Below, piece after piece: positions 25,006 to 35,264 of a DNA stretch of 56,590 nucleotides. Each line of letters opens with the position of its first letter. Position 1 is the first letter of the stretch. Where the stretch lies: positions 1 through 56,590 of the forward strand of contig JABMPU010000114.1 in assembly GCA_013203665.1 (NCBI GenBank), written 5' to 3'. This DNA comes from Armatimonadota bacterium. GTDB lineage: Bacteria; Cloacimonadota; Cloacimonadia; Cloacimonadales; TCS61. A program made the position numbers and the translations under genes. A model generated the notes under the pieces. The model did not search any database, was not told where the DNA came from, and worked only from the letters and a program-made list of their open reading frames with translations.

Positions 25006-26378
25006 CACAAAATATATTTTGAAAGGTCTTCGTCTTTTATGATTTTATTCAGTTTTTTCTCTACTGCATTTTTGGTTATTACAACTCTTATGATTTTCTT
25101 ATCCGGCATATCAAAAAGATAATTATCCAAAAGAGCATTCATCACAGTATGAAGTCTGCGAGCCCCGATGTCTTCCATTTTTTCGTTTGCTAAAGCTGCA
25201 AAAAAAGCAATTTCGGAAATAGCATCTGTTCTAAAAACAAGGTCCACATTTTCAGATTTGAAAAGAGCTGTATATTGCTTTGTAAGAGAATTCTTAGGAT
25301 GAACCAGGATCTTTTCAAAATCATATTTTGTAAGACTGCTTAGTTCTTCGCGGATAGGGAAACGACCCTGCATTTCCGGAATCAGGTCAGATGGTTTAGC
25401 CACGGTAAAAGCACCGGCAGCGATAAAAAGAATATGAGCAGTATCTATAATACCATATTTTGTGGGCACATTCGAGCCTTCGATAATTGGCAGAAGATCT
25501 CTTTGCACTCCGGAGCGTGACACATCAGCACCAACATGCGAGTCGTTTCTGGCAGCTATTTTATCTATTTCATCGATAAAGATTATTCCGTCATTTTCCA
25601 CTCTTCGCTTAGCTTCAGCCGTTACTGTATCTTTATTAATCAACCTGTGAGATTCTGCATCTGTAAGGTGTTTTATCGCTTCCGCGACTTTCATTTTTTT
25701 CTTCTTCTGACCGTTTCTCATGGGCAAGATTCCAGCCATCATATCACCAAGCTGGAGATCGATATTTTCCAATCCTGTTTGAGAAAAAATCTCGATATGC
25801 GAAGCTCTCGGTCTTTCCTGAGTAACTTCAACTTCTCGATTATCCAGTTCACCTTCATCCAGCAACTTCTGCATTTTTTTACGGATGCGATTATATCTTT
25901 CAGTACGTTTTTTTGTTTCTTCTTCAGTTTCATTGGGTGCAACAGGAGGTGCAGGATAAAGAATATCCACTAATTTTTCCCTGGCATTTGAAGCTGCCTT
26001 TTCCTGAACGTTTTTTGTCATTTCTGTGCGAACATCATTCACAGCGATATTGATAAGTTCACGAATCATAGATTCAACATCGCGTCCCACATAACCGACT
26101 TCAGTGAATTTTGATGCTTCCACTTTGATAAAAGGAGCATTTGCCAACTTGGAAAGTCTGCGCGCGATTTCTGTTTTTCCCACACCTGTAGGACCGATCA
26201 AAATGATGTTGTTTGGCATGATTTCTTCCTGAAGTTCACCGGGAACCTGCTGTCTTCTCCATCGATTTCGCAGGGCAATGGCAACTGCTCTTTTTGCCTT
26301 ATCCTGTCCGATAATATATTTATCGAGTTCTTTAACGATTTTTGTGGGTGTGAAATGTTTCATTAATGCATTCTTCAT
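25005..26378 (-). CDS. hslU: ATP-dependent protease ATPase subunit HslU
   Basis: A 457-residue AAA+ unfoldase that feeds substrates to HslV. Walker A is [13 protein letters not shown] (about residues 57-69) and Walker B is [12 protein letters not shown]. The intermediate I-domain lies roughly between 105 and 235 and is rich in charged coil. [20 protein letters not shown] and [12 protein letters not shown] are typical; the C-terminus KYIL resembles the HslV-activating tail. It starts with ATG overlapping the hslV stop by 4 nt (ATGA). Confidence 0.97.
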   Translation of the reverse strand: MKNALMKHFTPTKIVKELDKYIIGQDKAKRAVAIALRNRWRRQQVPGELQEEIMPNNIILIGPTGVGKTEIARRLSKLANAPFIKVEASKFTEVGYVGRDVESMIRELINIAVNDVRTEMTKNVQEKAASNAREKLVDILYPAPPVAPNETEEETKKRTERYNRIRKKMQKLLDEGELDNREVEVTQERPRASHIEIFSQTGLENIDLQLGDMMAGILPMRNGQKKKKMKVAEAIKHLTDAESHRLINKDTVTAEAKRRVENDGIIFIDEIDKIAARNDSHVGADVSRSGVQRDLLPIIEGSNVPTKYGIIDTAHILFIAAGAFTVAKPSDLIPEMQGRFPIREELSSLTKYDFEKILVHPKNSLTKQYTALFKSENVDLVFRTDAISEIAFFAALANEKMEDIGARRLHTVMNALLDNYLFDMPDKKIIRVVITKNAVEKKLNKIIKDEDLSKYIL

Positions 26379-26908
26379 AAAGTTTGAACCTCAATTTTAT
26401 CATTTGTATAAATGCAGATATCTGCTGCGATTTTTAATGATTCTTCCACGATTTCCCGGGAAGATAATTTTGTATGTTTAGATAAAACTCTGGCAGCAGC
26501 TAGTGCAAAGTTCCCTCCGGAGCCAATAGCGATTATGCCATCATCAGGTTCCAGAACATCGCCATTTCCGGAGATCACGAGTAAAGTATCTTCATCTGCC
26601 ACGATTATCATTGCTTCCAATCTGCGTAGGATTTTATCTGAACGCCAATCTTTTGCCAGCTCTACTGCTGCTTTTTTCAGGTTCCCTTTGAATTCCTTGA
26701 GTTTCCCTTCAAATTTTTCAAAGAGAGTAAATGCATCAGCAGTTGCACCTGCGAAACCGGCGAGTACTTTGCCATTATGAAGTTTACGGATTTTTTGTGC
26801 AGTAGCTTTAATTACAGCATTCCCGAGTGTTATCTGCCCATCACCACCAATGGCAACTTCTTTACCTTTCTTGATCCCAATAATTGTGGTTCCTTTCATA
26901 TCGATCAT
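26375..26908 (-). CDS. hslV: ATP-dependent protease peptidase subunit HslV
   Basis: A 177-residue proteasome-like peptidase. A short propeptide (MIDMKG) precedes the catalytic Thr1 in [34 protein letters not shown] binds Na+ or shapes the substrate site. AAGGAG lies 6 nt before the ATG at 26908. It pairs with hslU in the order V-U, as usual. The complex degrades misfolded and regulatory proteins in the cytoplasm. Confidence 0.97.
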   Translation of the reverse strand: MIDMKGTTIIGIKKGKEVAIGGDGQITLGNAVIKATAQKIRKLHNGKVLAGFAGATADAFTLFEKFEGKLKEFKGNLKKAAVELAKDWRSDKILRRLEAMIIVADEDTLLVISGNGDVLEPDDGIIAIGSGGNFALAAARVLSKHTKLSSREIVEESLKIAADICIYTNDKIEVQTL

Positions 26909-26928
26909 CTAAAGCTCCTTGAAACTTA

Positions 26929-28965
26929 TTACTTCTTATCAATATTGATTGTTTCTTTCTTTTCAGATTCAGGTTTCTTCTGAACAGAATCAGATTCTTT
27001 TTCAATCGTTTTTTTTCTCTTTCTTGTTTTTTTGGTCTTTTCAGGTTTGTTAATATCAATTTTCATTTCCTGAACTTTTTTGAATTTATTTTTGACAAAT
27101 TCAATATCTTCACCCTTAACATTTTCTAAAGTAAGTTTATACAGTTCGTCCGAATTTAGAGTTTCTTTTTCCAAAAGAGCTTCTGCTAATTTATGAAGCA
27201 ACTCCTTTTTTGGAATCAGTATTTTCTTCGCTTCTTTGTAGGCATTTGCAATAATATTCCTGACTTCAGAATCGATTAACCTGGCAGTGTCTTCGCTGAT
27301 AGTTTCATGTTGTGATATATCTCTTCCCAAAAAGATTTGAGTTTCCTTATTTGCCACTGTCATCGGTCCGATTTTATCGCTCATTCCTAATTTACAAACC
27401 ATATCTTTTGCTATAGCTGTGGCATTTTGAATGTCGTGAGATGCTCCGGATGAGATCTCGTTGAAGACAATTTCTTCGGCGCATCTGCCACCCATTAAAC
27501 CAATGATTGACTCTTCGAGATAGCTTTTCGTGTAATAGGTTCTGTCTGTTTGCAGCATATGCGTGGCACCACCTGTGAATCCTCTTGGTATGATGGTTAC
27601 TTTGTGAATTGGCTCCACTTTTTCCAGGAACATCGAGCATAATACATGTCCAATCTCATGAAATGCAGTAATTTTTTTATCTTCTTCAGAAATCACTTTA
27701 GTTTTGCGTTCCTTACCCAGAGTAACTTTATCTTTTGCTTCTTCAAAATCAGCCATTTCAATTTTTTTCTTATTTTTACGTGCTGCCATCAGAGCAGCTT
27801 CGTTTACCAGGTTTGCCAGATCAGCGCCACTGAAGCCCGGAGTTCCACGAGCAATAAGGCTGTATTTCACTTCTTTGGCAATGGGAAGTTTTCTTGTATG
27901 AACCATCAGGATTGCTTCTCTTCCTTTTATATCCGGCAGGTCCACAATAACCTGTCTATCGAATCTTCCGGGTCGCAAAAGAGCAGGATCCAGAACATCC
28001 GGTCGGTTTGTAGCTGCTATGATGATCACGGAATCATTTGGGTCAAATCCATCCATCTCAACCAAAAGCTGGTTAAGAGTCTGCTCTCGTTCATCATGAC
28101 CACCACCCAAACCTGAACCACGATGACGTCCTACAGCATCGATCTCATCTATAAAAGCTATGCAGGGAGCATTTTTCTTTGCCTGAACAAACATATCTCG
28201 AACCCGGGAAGCACCTACTCCCACGAACATTTCCACGAAATCTGAACCACTTATGCTGTAAAAAGGTACATTCGCCTCACCAGCTACTGCTTTTGCCAGG
28301 AGAGTTTTTCCTGTTCCTGGTCTTCCTAAAAGCAAAACACCTCGTGGAATCCTTCCACCCAATCGCTGGAATTTCTCAGGAGCTTTAAGAAATTCAATGA
28401 TCTCCTCAAGTTCTTCTTTTGCTTCATCCACTCCAGCAACGTCTTTAAAGGTTACTTTGGTTTTACCTTCCACAGATAAACGTGCCTTGCTTTTACCAAA
28501 ACTAAATGCCTGTCCTGCACCACCACCTCGGATGCCTTTCATCATGAAAAACCAGAATCCAATGAAAATAAGAAAAGGTAACCAGGAAAATATCATTCCC
28601 AAAACTTTGGATGGTTTTTGAGAAAAGACAATCACTCCGGAAGCAGATAATTCTTTTACCAGATCCGAATCTTCAAAAGGTAGGTAAGTGGTGTATTTTG
28701 TGTTGTTAATATCTGTAAGATTCACATCTTTGCCATTGAAAACTGCAGATAAAACTTCACCATTTGCTGCCATCGTGATAAATTCAGTGTAAGAAATTTG
28801 TTGGTTTTTTCCACTCAAATTTTTATTCATCTGATAAAAAAGGATTAGGAAAAGAATTATCACAACCCAGAAAGTTATGGATTGATATTTTTTCATTTTA
28901 GGGAAAAACTTTTTCTCTTTATCCGGTTGTTTTTTTTGGTTATTATTATTATTACTATTTTCCAT
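26929..28965 (-). CDS. ftsH: ATP-dependent zinc metalloprotease FtsH
   Basis: A 678-residue membrane AAA+ protease. Two transmembrane segments (about residues 30-45 and 127-145) flank a periplasmic domain. The Walker A sequence is GRPGTGKT, with Arg where GPPGTGKT is common. Walker B is [12 protein letters not shown] and the arginine finger region is RPGRFDRQV. The zinc site is FHEIGH (usually HEAGH) with a later Asp in [10 protein letters not shown]. The C-terminus is a long basic/acidic tail. The ATG overlaps the hpt stop (TGATG). Confidence 0.97.
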   Translation of the reverse strand: MENSNNNNNQKKQPDKEKKFFPKMKKYQSITFWVVIILFLILFYQMNKNLSGKNQQISYTEFITMAANGEVLSAVFNGKDVNLTDINNTKYTTYLPFEDSDLVKELSASGVIVFSQKPSKVLGMIFSWLPFLIFIGFWFFMMKGIRGGGAGQAFSFGKSKARLSVEGKTKVTFKDVAGVDEAKEELEEIIEFLKAPEKFQRLGGRIPRGVLLLGRPGTGKTLLAKAVAGEANVPFYSISGSDFVEMFVGVGASRVRDMFVQAKKNAPCIAFIDEIDAVGRHRGSGLGGGHDEREQTLNQLLVEMDGFDPNDSVIIIAATNRPDVLDPALLRPGRFDRQVIVDLPDIKGREAILMVHTRKLPIAKEVKYSLIARGTPGFSGADLANLVNEAALMAARKNKKKIEMADFEEAKDKVTLGKERKTKVISEEDKKITAFHEIGHVLCSMFLEKVEPIHKVTIIPRGFTGGATHMLQTDRTYYTKSYLEESIIGLMGGRCAEEIVFNEISSGASHDIQNATAIAKDMVCKLGMSDKIGPMTVANKETQIFLGRDISQHETISEDTARLIDSEVRNIIANAYKEAKKILIPKKELLHKLAEALLEKETLNSDELYKLTLENVKGEDIEFVKNKFKKVQEMKIDINKPEKTKKTRKRKKTIEKESDSVQKKPESEKKETINIDKK

Positions 28966-29501
28966 CAGGAATATATCTCCTCTTTTAAAATTCCAATATA
29001 AGATAAATTACGATATTTTTCTGAATAATCCAAACCATATCCTACAACGAAATCGTTGCCAATCTCAAATCCAAGGAAATCGATTTTTATATCGATTTCA
29101 TGAGCTTTAGGTTTATCCAAAAGAACACATATTTTCACAGAAGCCGGATTATGCTTTTCTAAATAATCATAAATATATTTTAGTGTAAGTCCACTATCAA
29201 CAATATCTTCCACGATTATTACGTGGCGATTTAAAATATCCGTATCAATATCTTTTCTGATTTTTACAATACCCGAAGATTTTGTGCTGGTTCCATAACT
29301 GGAAAGAGAAAAAAAATCTATTTCCAATGGTTCTGTGATGTTTTTCAGCAGATCTGTCAGGAAAAAAACAGCTCCTCTTAAAATGCATATCATTATCGGA
29401 TTTTTGTCTTTATATTCTCTGGAAATCTGCTTTCCAAGTTCACATATTTTTTTTTGAATCTGTTCTTCAGATAAAAGGATTTTTAAAATATCTTTTTCCA
29501 T
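28965..29501 (-). CDS. hpt: Hypoxanthine(-guanine) phosphoribosyltransferase
   Basis: A 178-residue purine-salvage enzyme forming IMP or GMP from the free base and PRPP. The PRPP-binding motif is VIIVEDIVDSGLTL (about residues 95-108). ILRGAVFFLTDLL and DFVVGYGLDYSEKYRNL are also typical. The order tilS-hpt-ftsH is common in bacteria. It follows tilS by 5 nt. Confidence 0.95.
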   Translation of the reverse strand: MEKDILKILLSEEQIQKKICELGKQISREYKDKNPIMICILRGAVFFLTDLLKNITEPLEIDFFSLSSYGTSTKSSGIVKIRKDIDTDILNRHVIIVEDIVDSGLTLKYIYDYLEKHNPASVKICVLLDKPKAHEIDIKIDFLGFEIGNDFVVGYGLDYSEKYRNLSYIGILKEEIYS

Positions 29502-29506
29502 AATCT

Positions 29507-30943
29507 CTATTTCCTCTTTTTAAATCTTTCTGCCGGTCTGGCTTTATTAGATGCGATTTTTTCAATTTTCAATTTCAGAATATTTTTAGTCGAATCTGTA
29601 ACAGCAACCCGATTATCAATTCTCATGCCTGCAATCCACAAAATTTTCTCATTGTCACAGAACAGCAAAACTTTATCTCTCTCAAATTTAGGTACTTTTT
29701 CGTCAATGAAAAAATCTTTTAACTTTTTGGAGTGTTTCATGCCAAAAGGATAGAATCTATCTCCCGGTTGACGATGTCTGATTGTTATAGGAAATGAAGT
29801 TTTATCTAAGTCGATGTATGTTATTTTTTTATCTTCGTAAAGATAACGTTTATGAGGGATTTTTTTCAGATTTTTCATAATTATTCGATAATCTTCAAAC
29901 GTGAATCGATTTCTTAAACTAACGATTTCCCGCTTATTTTGAACATTGATTTCCTCAAGTTCGGATACTTTACCAAAGATTAAATCATTATATTCTTTGA
30001 ATACATAAACATTTTTTGGGAGGGTTATTTTTTTACTGCCCTTTGAGTAAATGATAGATTCGATTTCCGCAAAATTTTTCTGGTAAAAATCCTTTTCATT
30101 ACCAGAAAGACGTTTATAAATTTCACGATAAATATAAAATCTTAAAATTGATTTTGTTTTTCTAAGTGCTTCCAAAGAGAGCCGAAAATCATTTTGAGGA
30201 TGTTTAATCAGGGCTTTTGAAATTCTATGATTAGCCAGATTCCTTAAAATATCATCCATTTCTCCCAAAATTGATGATGTGCCGAACAATTTATCAATCA
30301 CTCTAGTATTCAAGTTTTTTGTGATCCAGGGAAGTAATTCGTTGCGAATTTTGTTGCGGCTATAGATGTTTTGCTGGTTTGAGAGGTCTTCTCTCCAGGA
30401 TATATTTTCCTTTTGAAGAAAATCTAAAATTTCCTGCCGCAAAAATGGAAGTAGCGGATGAATAATGTGGTCATTAATTGGTTTTATTCCTCTCAAACCT
30501 GTTAAACCTGCTCCTCTGAATAACCTCAGAATCACTGTTTCAGCTTGGTCGTTTTTATTGTGACCTAAGGCAATTTTATTGATTTTATATAGATTTGCGA
30601 TTTTGTTGAAATATTTAAACCTGATCTCTCGAGCCTTGTTTTCCAAGTTGCTTTCTGATTTTAAAGTAACGCTCTTTATTACCAGCGAGATATTCCTCTT
30701 AAAGCAGAAATTTTTCACAAATTCTTCATCATTAATCGAATCATCTCCCCGTAAATTATAGTTTATATGTGCAGCTAAAATTGAAAATCTATACCTGGAT
30801 TTTAAATGCCAGAGTCCTAAAAGAAGAGAAGTTGAGTCTGCTCCACCGGAAAAGCCGACAAGAACTTTATCTCCGGTTTTTATCAACTTGTTTTCAAAAA
30901 CAAATCTTTCAAGCTTGGCAAGAAAGTTTGAGTTATTCTTCAT
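29507..30943 (-). CDS. tilS: tRNA(Ile)-lysidine synthase
   Basis: A 478-residue enzyme that makes lysidine at C34 of tRNA-Ile(CAU), so that AUA is read. The PP-loop SGGADSTSLL is at residues 30-39, with the HINYNLRG, LGHNKNDQAETVILRLFRG and SRNKIRNELLPW blocks of the family. The C-terminal domain has IRHRQPGDRFYPFGMKHSKKLKDFF (split: IRHRQPGDRF then KLKDFF). It is the first gene of the long minus-strand run; AAGGA lies 9 nt before ATG 30943. Confidence 0.96.
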   Translation of the reverse strand: MKNNSNFLAKLERFVFENKLIKTGDKVLVGFSGGADSTSLLLGLWHLKSRYRFSILAAHINYNLRGDDSINDEEFVKNFCFKRNISLVIKSVTLKSESNLENKAREIRFKYFNKIANLYKINKIALGHNKNDQAETVILRLFRGAGLTGLRGIKPINDHIIHPLLPFLRQEILDFLQKENISWREDLSNQQNIYSRNKIRNELLPWITKNLNTRVIDKLFGTSSILGEMDDILRNLANHRISKALIKHPQNDFRLSLEALRKTKSILRFYIYREIYKRLSGNEKDFYQKNFAEIESIIYSKGSKKITLPKNVYVFKEYNDLIFGKVSELEEINVQNKREIVSLRNRFTFEDYRIIMKNLKKIPHKRYLYEDKKITYIDLDKTSFPITIRHRQPGDRFYPFGMKHSKKLKDFFIDEKVPKFERDKVLLFCDNEKILWIAGMRIDNRVAVTDSTKNILKLKIEKIASNKARPAERFKKRK

Positions 30944-31134
30944 TTACAAAATCCTTAATAATCGAGAAAATTATTTAATTCTTAGATTTAAATATCTCCT
31001 AAATTCAAGGAATTTAACCATTTCTTATATGTCAAATAAAAAGCTTGTAAGATTTTTTAATATTTATTTTATGGAAGAAAAATGAACAAAAAAAAAGTTA
31101 GAAGCAGATAGATATGATTAATTATGAAAATAGC

Positions 31135-31290
31135 ACACGGATGACACGGATGTTACGGATAGTCACGGATAAGAAATATAACTTTATATCTTTGGTGACT
31201 TTGTGGAGAATCAGCGTCAAAAAAATAAAGGCTAAATAATAATTCGTGTAAATTCGTGTAATTCGTGGATAAAAAGTCAGTATTAATCAG
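31135..31290 (+). repeat. Composite 9-10-nt repeat leader upstream of iorA
   Basis: ACACGGATG, ACACGGATG, TTACGGATA and GTCACGGAT (31135-31170) form the left part. AATTCGTGT units (31241-31268) and AGTCAGTAT/AATCAGTGA/AAGTCTGTG units (about 31274-31302) form the right part, ending in GGCAAAAAG before the iorA binding site. The whole 380-nt gap between the divergent tilS and iorA holds no gene; 30944-31134 is plain AT-rich sequence that must carry the tilS promoter. Confidence 0.75.
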
Positions 31291-31323
31291 TGAAAGTCTG
31301 TGGCAAAAAGAAAGGAGCAAATT

Positions 31324-32913
31324 ATGAAGAAGTTACTGCTTTTGGGTGATGAAGCTATTGCTCAGGGTGCTCTGGATGCGGGTTTATCTGGTGCTTATGG
31401 TTATCCTGGTACTCCTTCTACGGAGATCGTGGAATATATTCAGCGTAACCCGGAAGCGATAGAGCGGGATGTTCATCGCACCTGGTCTGCAAATGAAAAG
31501 ACGTCTCTGGAAGAAGCTCTGGGTATGTCTTATGCAGGGAAAAGAGTGATTGTAACCATGAAACATGTGGGGCTTAATGTGGCAGCAGATCCATATATGA
31601 ATTCAGCTTTGACCGGAGCCAATGGGGGAGTGATTGTTGCTGTGGCAGATGACCCATCCATGCACTCATCTCAAAATGAGCAGGATTCACGTTTTTATGC
31701 CAAGTTTGCTTTGATGCCTGCATTGGAACCCTCCAACCAGCAGGAAGCTTATGAGATGCCTTTTTTGGCTTATAAAATATCCGAAAAGTACAATCTTCCT
31801 GTAATGATGAGGGTTACTACAAGGTTGGCTCATTCTCGTGCTGGTGTGAAACGCCGTGAAGTTCTTGCAGAAAACAAAAAGCATCTTCCTGAAAATCCGA
31901 ACCAGTTTATGTTGCTGCCGGCTTTTGCCCGTAAAAAGTATAAACATCTTCTTTCCATCCAGAAGGATTTGGTAAAAGAATCAGAGAATTCACCTTTCAA
32001 TAAATATTTTGATAGCACCGACAAATCTCTTGGTATTATTGCTTGTGGATTGGGTTTTAACTATTTGATGGAAAACTACGAAGATAGTAAATGTTCTCAT
32101 CCTGTACTTAAGATTGGTCAGTATCCTATTCCTAAAAAGCAGATTGAAAAAATGACTTCCGAATGTGACGAAATATTAGTTTTGGAAGAAGGAATGCCGC
32201 TGGTAGAAGAAATGCTGAAAGGTTTTCTTGGAAACAGGAAGATCAAAGGAAGACTGGATGGAACTCTGCTTGGTTACGGTGAACTTAATCCGCAGATTGT
32301 GCGGCAAGCTCTCAAACTTCCAAAGATACCCAGCCAGGCAATTCCTGAAGTTGTTGCTGGAAGACCGCCTGCATTGTGTGTTGGCTGTCCTCATATTGAT
32401 ACATATAAAGCTTTGAATTCCGCAATAGAAAAATACGGACAAGGGCATGTGTTTTCTGATATAGGATGTTACACCCTCGGATTCCTGCCGCCATATCATG
32501 CTATTAATACATGCGTGGATATGGGTGCTTCCATTTCTATGGCTGTTGGTGCTGCTGATGCAGGATTATTTCCTGCTATTGCTACTATTGGTGATTCCAC
32601 GTTCGGTCATTCAGGAATGACCCCTCTTTTGGATGCTGTTCTTTCCGGCTCCAATGTTGTTATCATCATCATGGATAATGATATTACAGCTATGACCGGA
32701 ATGCAGGAATCTCAGGTTAGAGGTAGGATTGAGCAGATTTGTGAAGGAATTGGAGTTGAGAAAGAACACATCAGGGTTTTTGTTCCTCTCAGTAAGAATC
32801 ATGAAGAGAATGTGAAAATTATAGAAGAAGAGATAAACTTTAACGGCGTTTCTGTGATAATCCCACGCAGACCATGTATTCATGTTTTTGCCAAAAGGAA
32901 GAAAAAGAATTAG
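31324..32913 (+). CDS. iorA: Indolepyruvate ferredoxin oxidoreductase, alpha subunit, no ferredoxin domain
   Basis: A 529-residue subunit that oxidises aromatic 2-oxo acids to acyl-CoA in amino-acid fermentation. Seen: the pyrimidine-binding domain with YGYPGTPSTEIVEYI, CVGCPHIDTYKAL, and the thiamine diphosphate site GDSTFGHSGMT with MDNDITAMTGMQ. The protein stops shortly after VIIPRRPCIH; the usual C-terminal domain with two 4Fe-4S clusters (CxxCxxCxxxCP motifs) is absent. AAAGGAG at 31311-31317 sets the ATG at 31324. The partner iorB lies 1.4 kb downstream, past an unrelated gene. Confidence 0.93.
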   Translation: MKKLLLLGDEAIAQGALDAGLSGAYGYPGTPSTEIVEYIQRNPEAIERDVHRTWSANEKTSLEEALGMSYAGKRVIVTMKHVGLNVAADPYMNSALTGANGGVIVAVADDPSMHSSQNEQDSRFYAKFALMPALEPSNQQEAYEMPFLAYKISEKYNLPVMMRVTTRLAHSRAGVKRREVLAENKKHLPENPNQFMLLPAFARKKYKHLLSIQKDLVKESENSPFNKYFDSTDKSLGIIACGLGFNYLMENYEDSKCSHPVLKIGQYPIPKKQIEKMTSECDEILVLEEGMPLVEEMLKGFLGNRKIKGRLDGTLLGYGELNPQIVRQALKLPKIPSQAIPEVVAGRPPALCVGCPHIDTYKALNSAIEKYGQGHVFSDIGCYTLGFLPPYHAINTCVDMGASISMAVGAADAGLFPAIATIGDSTFGHSGMTPLLDAVLSGSNVVIIIMDNDITAMTGMQESQVRGRIEQICEGIGVEKEHIRVFVPLSKNHEENVKIIEEEINFNGVSVIIPRRPCIHVFAKRKKKN

Positions 32914-32976
32914 ACGCAGATAGATGCAAAAAAATATGTTAGTGGCAAGTGATTTTTCTAAACATAAAGGAGAAAA

Positions 32977-34122
32977 ATGAAAATTAAAACGATCACAATA
33001 TTCACCATCTTAACAATAATTTTTTTATCTATACAGACTGCATTATCGGAGGAAATTAGATTTCGAAAGATCGATAGTAAAATTATTGGATTGAACTCTG
33101 AACGTATAACAACATTAGCATTTGATAACAACAATCATCTGTGGATTTGTGCAAGTAATCAAATTATTGAATATGATGGAAAAAAATGGATAGAACACGA
33201 TGAAATTTTTGATCAAATTGATTGTCTTAAAGAAACGAAAATTGGTCATTGCAATACAATCTCTGATAGTAGCTTTTATCCAACTGAAATCCAAATTAGT
33301 AAGAATAATCACATTTGGGTTTCAATGCAATTTGGTTTAGTAGAATATGACCGGAAAAAATGGAAATTGTATTCCAGAGAAGTTGATGTGAGAAATTTTA
33401 AAATATTCCCTGACGATTCGAATAAGGAAGTTGAAAGAGAACGTGTTTATGAACAACTGGTCTGCTTTGTTATTGATGATAATAATAAAGTTTGGACAAT
33501 TTTTGACGATACAATATATACCATTATTGACGGTAAGTATGAAAAATATTATTCAATATATAATGAAGGCACTAAAAAAGGAATTCCTCATAAGCTTCGA
33601 TTTCGATGTATGGATGTTACATATAAATTTAAGCATTTTAATGACGAATATCTTTTACTGGGAACTAGCTGGGGTATAATAAAATTTAACATTAAAAGTA
33701 AAACACTTCGGAATTTGACTCCTCCATTAATAGAACAGCCTTTTCCTGTTTATTCAATCAATACATATGATAATGAAACATTTTGGCTTATAACAGAAGA
33801 GGGAATTGTAAGGATGAAAGAATCACGATTTAATAATGATTGGACGATTTTTACAAAATCTGATGTTTTTTCATCTGAGGAAAATTTAGAATTTAGATAC
33901 TTCATGAAAATATTTATAACCCCTGAATATGAGAAATGGTTAATAGTTAAAAATCGTACAATTGGCGAATTGTACAAATATAATGATGATTCTGTTGAAT
34001 TGGTTTTCAGTCTGAGGAATATTACTAGAGACTTAAGTAGATCCAAAATAAATAATGTTGTGCTAAGCAACGATAATAAATTTTGGTTAGCCACTGATTA
34101 TGGTCTTTTTGTAAGTTATTAA
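32977..34122 (+). CDS. Exported protein with two-component-regulator-type propeller repeats
   Basis: A 381-residue protein with a clear signal peptide (residues 1-24). Blade-like repeats include ITTLAFDNNNHLWICASNQI, IQISKNNHIWVSMQFGLVEY, VCFVIDDNNKVWTIFDDTIY and NVVLSNDNKFWLATDYGLF. This D-N-x-x-W-(I/V/L) rhythm is that of the Reg_prop sensor propeller of hybrid two-component systems, but no kinase or Y_Y_Y domain follows. It interrupts the iorA-iorB pair. Base composition looks more AT-rich than iorA or iorB. Function unknown. Confidence 0.7.
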   Translation: MKIKTITIFTILTIIFLSIQTALSEEIRFRKIDSKIIGLNSERITTLAFDNNNHLWICASNQIIEYDGKKWIEHDEIFDQIDCLKETKIGHCNTISDSSFYPTEIQISKNNHIWVSMQFGLVEYDRKKWKLYSREVDVRNFKIFPDDSNKEVERERVYEQLVCFVIDDNNKVWTIFDDTIYTIIDGKYEKYYSIYNEGTKKGIPHKLRFRCMDVTYKFKHFNDEYLLLGTSWGIIKFNIKSKTLRNLTPPLIEQPFPVYSINTYDNETFWLITEEGIVRMKESRFNNDWTIFTKSDVFSSEENLEFRYFMKIFITPEYEKWLIVKNRTIGELYKYNDDSVELVFSLRNITRDLSRSKINNVVLSNDNKFWLATDYGLFVSY

Positions 34123-34268
34123 AAAAATAAAATTGATTTTAGTTTGAATGCCACTAAAATCGTATCTTCGATTAAGCAAGGGGAAAAGCAAGAAGAAAGT
34201 AGCACACATAATCGATTAGTTATGAAATATATTTTTGAAATTATAAAAATCATAGCAAATCATAAAAA

Positions 34269-34287
34269 ATCAGTGGAAATCAGCGTC
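34269..34287 (+). repeat. Short repeat leader before iorB
   Basis: ATCAGTGGA followed by AATCAGCGTC (34269-34287), then a run of A and AAGGAG. The STAS gene leader at 44.68 kb ends with almost the same words on its own coding strand. The rest of the 181-nt gap (34123-34268) is AT-rich with no gene seen. Confidence 0.6.
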
Positions 34288-34304
34288 AAAAAAAGGAGAC
34301 AAAG

Positions 34305-34886
34305 ATGAAAAAAGATATAATTCTGGCAGGAGTTGGTGGACAGGGAATTCTTTCCATTGCCACCATTATCGGATATACTGCTATTGAATCTGGTTTGAGC
34401 CTGAAACAAGCAGAAGTACACGGGATGTCTCAGCGAGGTGGTGATGTGCAATCTCATCTCAGGATTTCGGATAAAGAAATTTATTCCGACCTGATACCGC
34501 ACGGTGGGGCAGATATGATCATTTCCGTGGAACCAATGGAGGCATTACGTTACAAACCATATCTTTCTGAGAATGGTTGGCTGATCACAAACACCAAACC
34601 ATTTGTGAATATCCCGAATTATCCGGATTTAGAAAAGCTGATGGAAGAAGTAAAAGCAATCCAAAATCATGTGGCAATTGATGCTGACGGTATCGCCAAA
34701 GACCTGAATGCAAGCCGCTCCATGAATATGGTGGTGCTGGGAGCAGCTTCCAGTTTTTTAGATTTATCCTATGAAAAGCTGGAGCAAGGCATAAAGTTCA
34801 TTTTCGGTAAAAAAGGGGAAAAAGTTGTAGAAGCAAACCTGATGGCGATGCAAGCTGGTAGAGATTTTGCTGAGAGATATCATTAA
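34305..34886 (+). CDS. iorB: Indolepyruvate ferredoxin oxidoreductase, beta subunit
   Basis: A 193-residue gamma-type domain of the 2-oxoacid:ferredoxin oxidoreductases. IILAGVGGQGILS is the conserved glycine motif (residues 5-17), and KQAEVHGMSQRGGDVQSHLR is the family hallmark that contacts coenzyme A and IorA. AAGGAG precedes the ATG. It is separated from iorA by the propeller gene and a repeat leader. A DUF4342 gene follows 18 nt later. Confidence 0.95.
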   Translation: MKKDIILAGVGGQGILSIATIIGYTAIESGLSLKQAEVHGMSQRGGDVQSHLRISDKEIYSDLIPHGGADMIISVEPMEALRYKPYLSENGWLITNTKPFVNIPNYPDLEKLMEEVKAIQNHVAIDADGIAKDLNASRSMNMVVLGAASSFLDLSYEKLEQGIKFIFGKKGEKVVEANLMAMQAGRDFAERYH

Positions 34887-34904
34887 ATTTCATAGGAGGA
34901 AAAG

Positions 34905-35180
34905 ATGGAAACTAAAGAAAAAAAGAAAGTTTTTAAAGTTAAGGGTGAAGATCTTCTTAAAAAGATCAAAGTAATTCTTCACGCCGGTAATGTAAGAAGA
35001 ATTATCATCAAAAATGATGAAGGTAAAACTTATCTTGAAATTCCTATCACTGTGGGTGTGGTTGGATTCCTTTTGGCTCCTGCCTGGGCTGCAATCGGTG
35101 CTTTAGCTGCAGTTGCTTCCAAGTTTACCATTGAAATTATTAATATCGAAAAGAAGGAAGAAAAAAAAGACGAAGAATAA
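34905..35180 (+). CDS. DUF4342 protein
   Basis: A 91-residue protein. The N-terminal half has VKGEDLLKKIKVILHAGNVR and RIIIKNDEGKTYLEIPITVG, matching DUF4342. A hydrophobic glycine/alanine-rich segment (about 50-75) could insert in a membrane. The C-terminus is highly charged (KKEEKKDEE). AGGAGG precedes the ATG and a terminator follows, so it closes the iorA-iorB transcript. Function unknown. Confidence 0.85.
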   Translation: METKEKKKVFKVKGEDLLKKIKVILHAGNVRRIIIKNDEGKTYLEIPITVGVVGFLLAPAWAAIGALAAVASKFTIEIINIEKKEEKKDEE

Positions 35181-35204
35181 TCAACTTTGAGATTTAACCT
35201 TTGG

Positions 35205-35233
35205 AAAGCTAGTTAACAGAACCAGCTTTTTTT
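35205..35233 (+). terminator. Intrinsic terminator after the DUF4342 gene
   Basis: AAAGCTAGTT (35205-35214) pairs with AACCAGCTTT (35220-35229) with one mismatch, and a T-run reaches 35233. It lies 24 nt after the stop codon. Confidence 0.8.
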
Positions 35234-35264
35234 GTACATTGAATTTGTTTTCAGTATTATCGAA

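Noticed and set aside
25536-25973. 145-codon frame opposite hslU
   Set aside because: Shadow of hslU; Phe/Ser-rich, no start signals.
31135-31290. CRISPR array
   Set aside because: Units of 9-10 nt directly abutting each other, no spacers of constant length and no cas genes.
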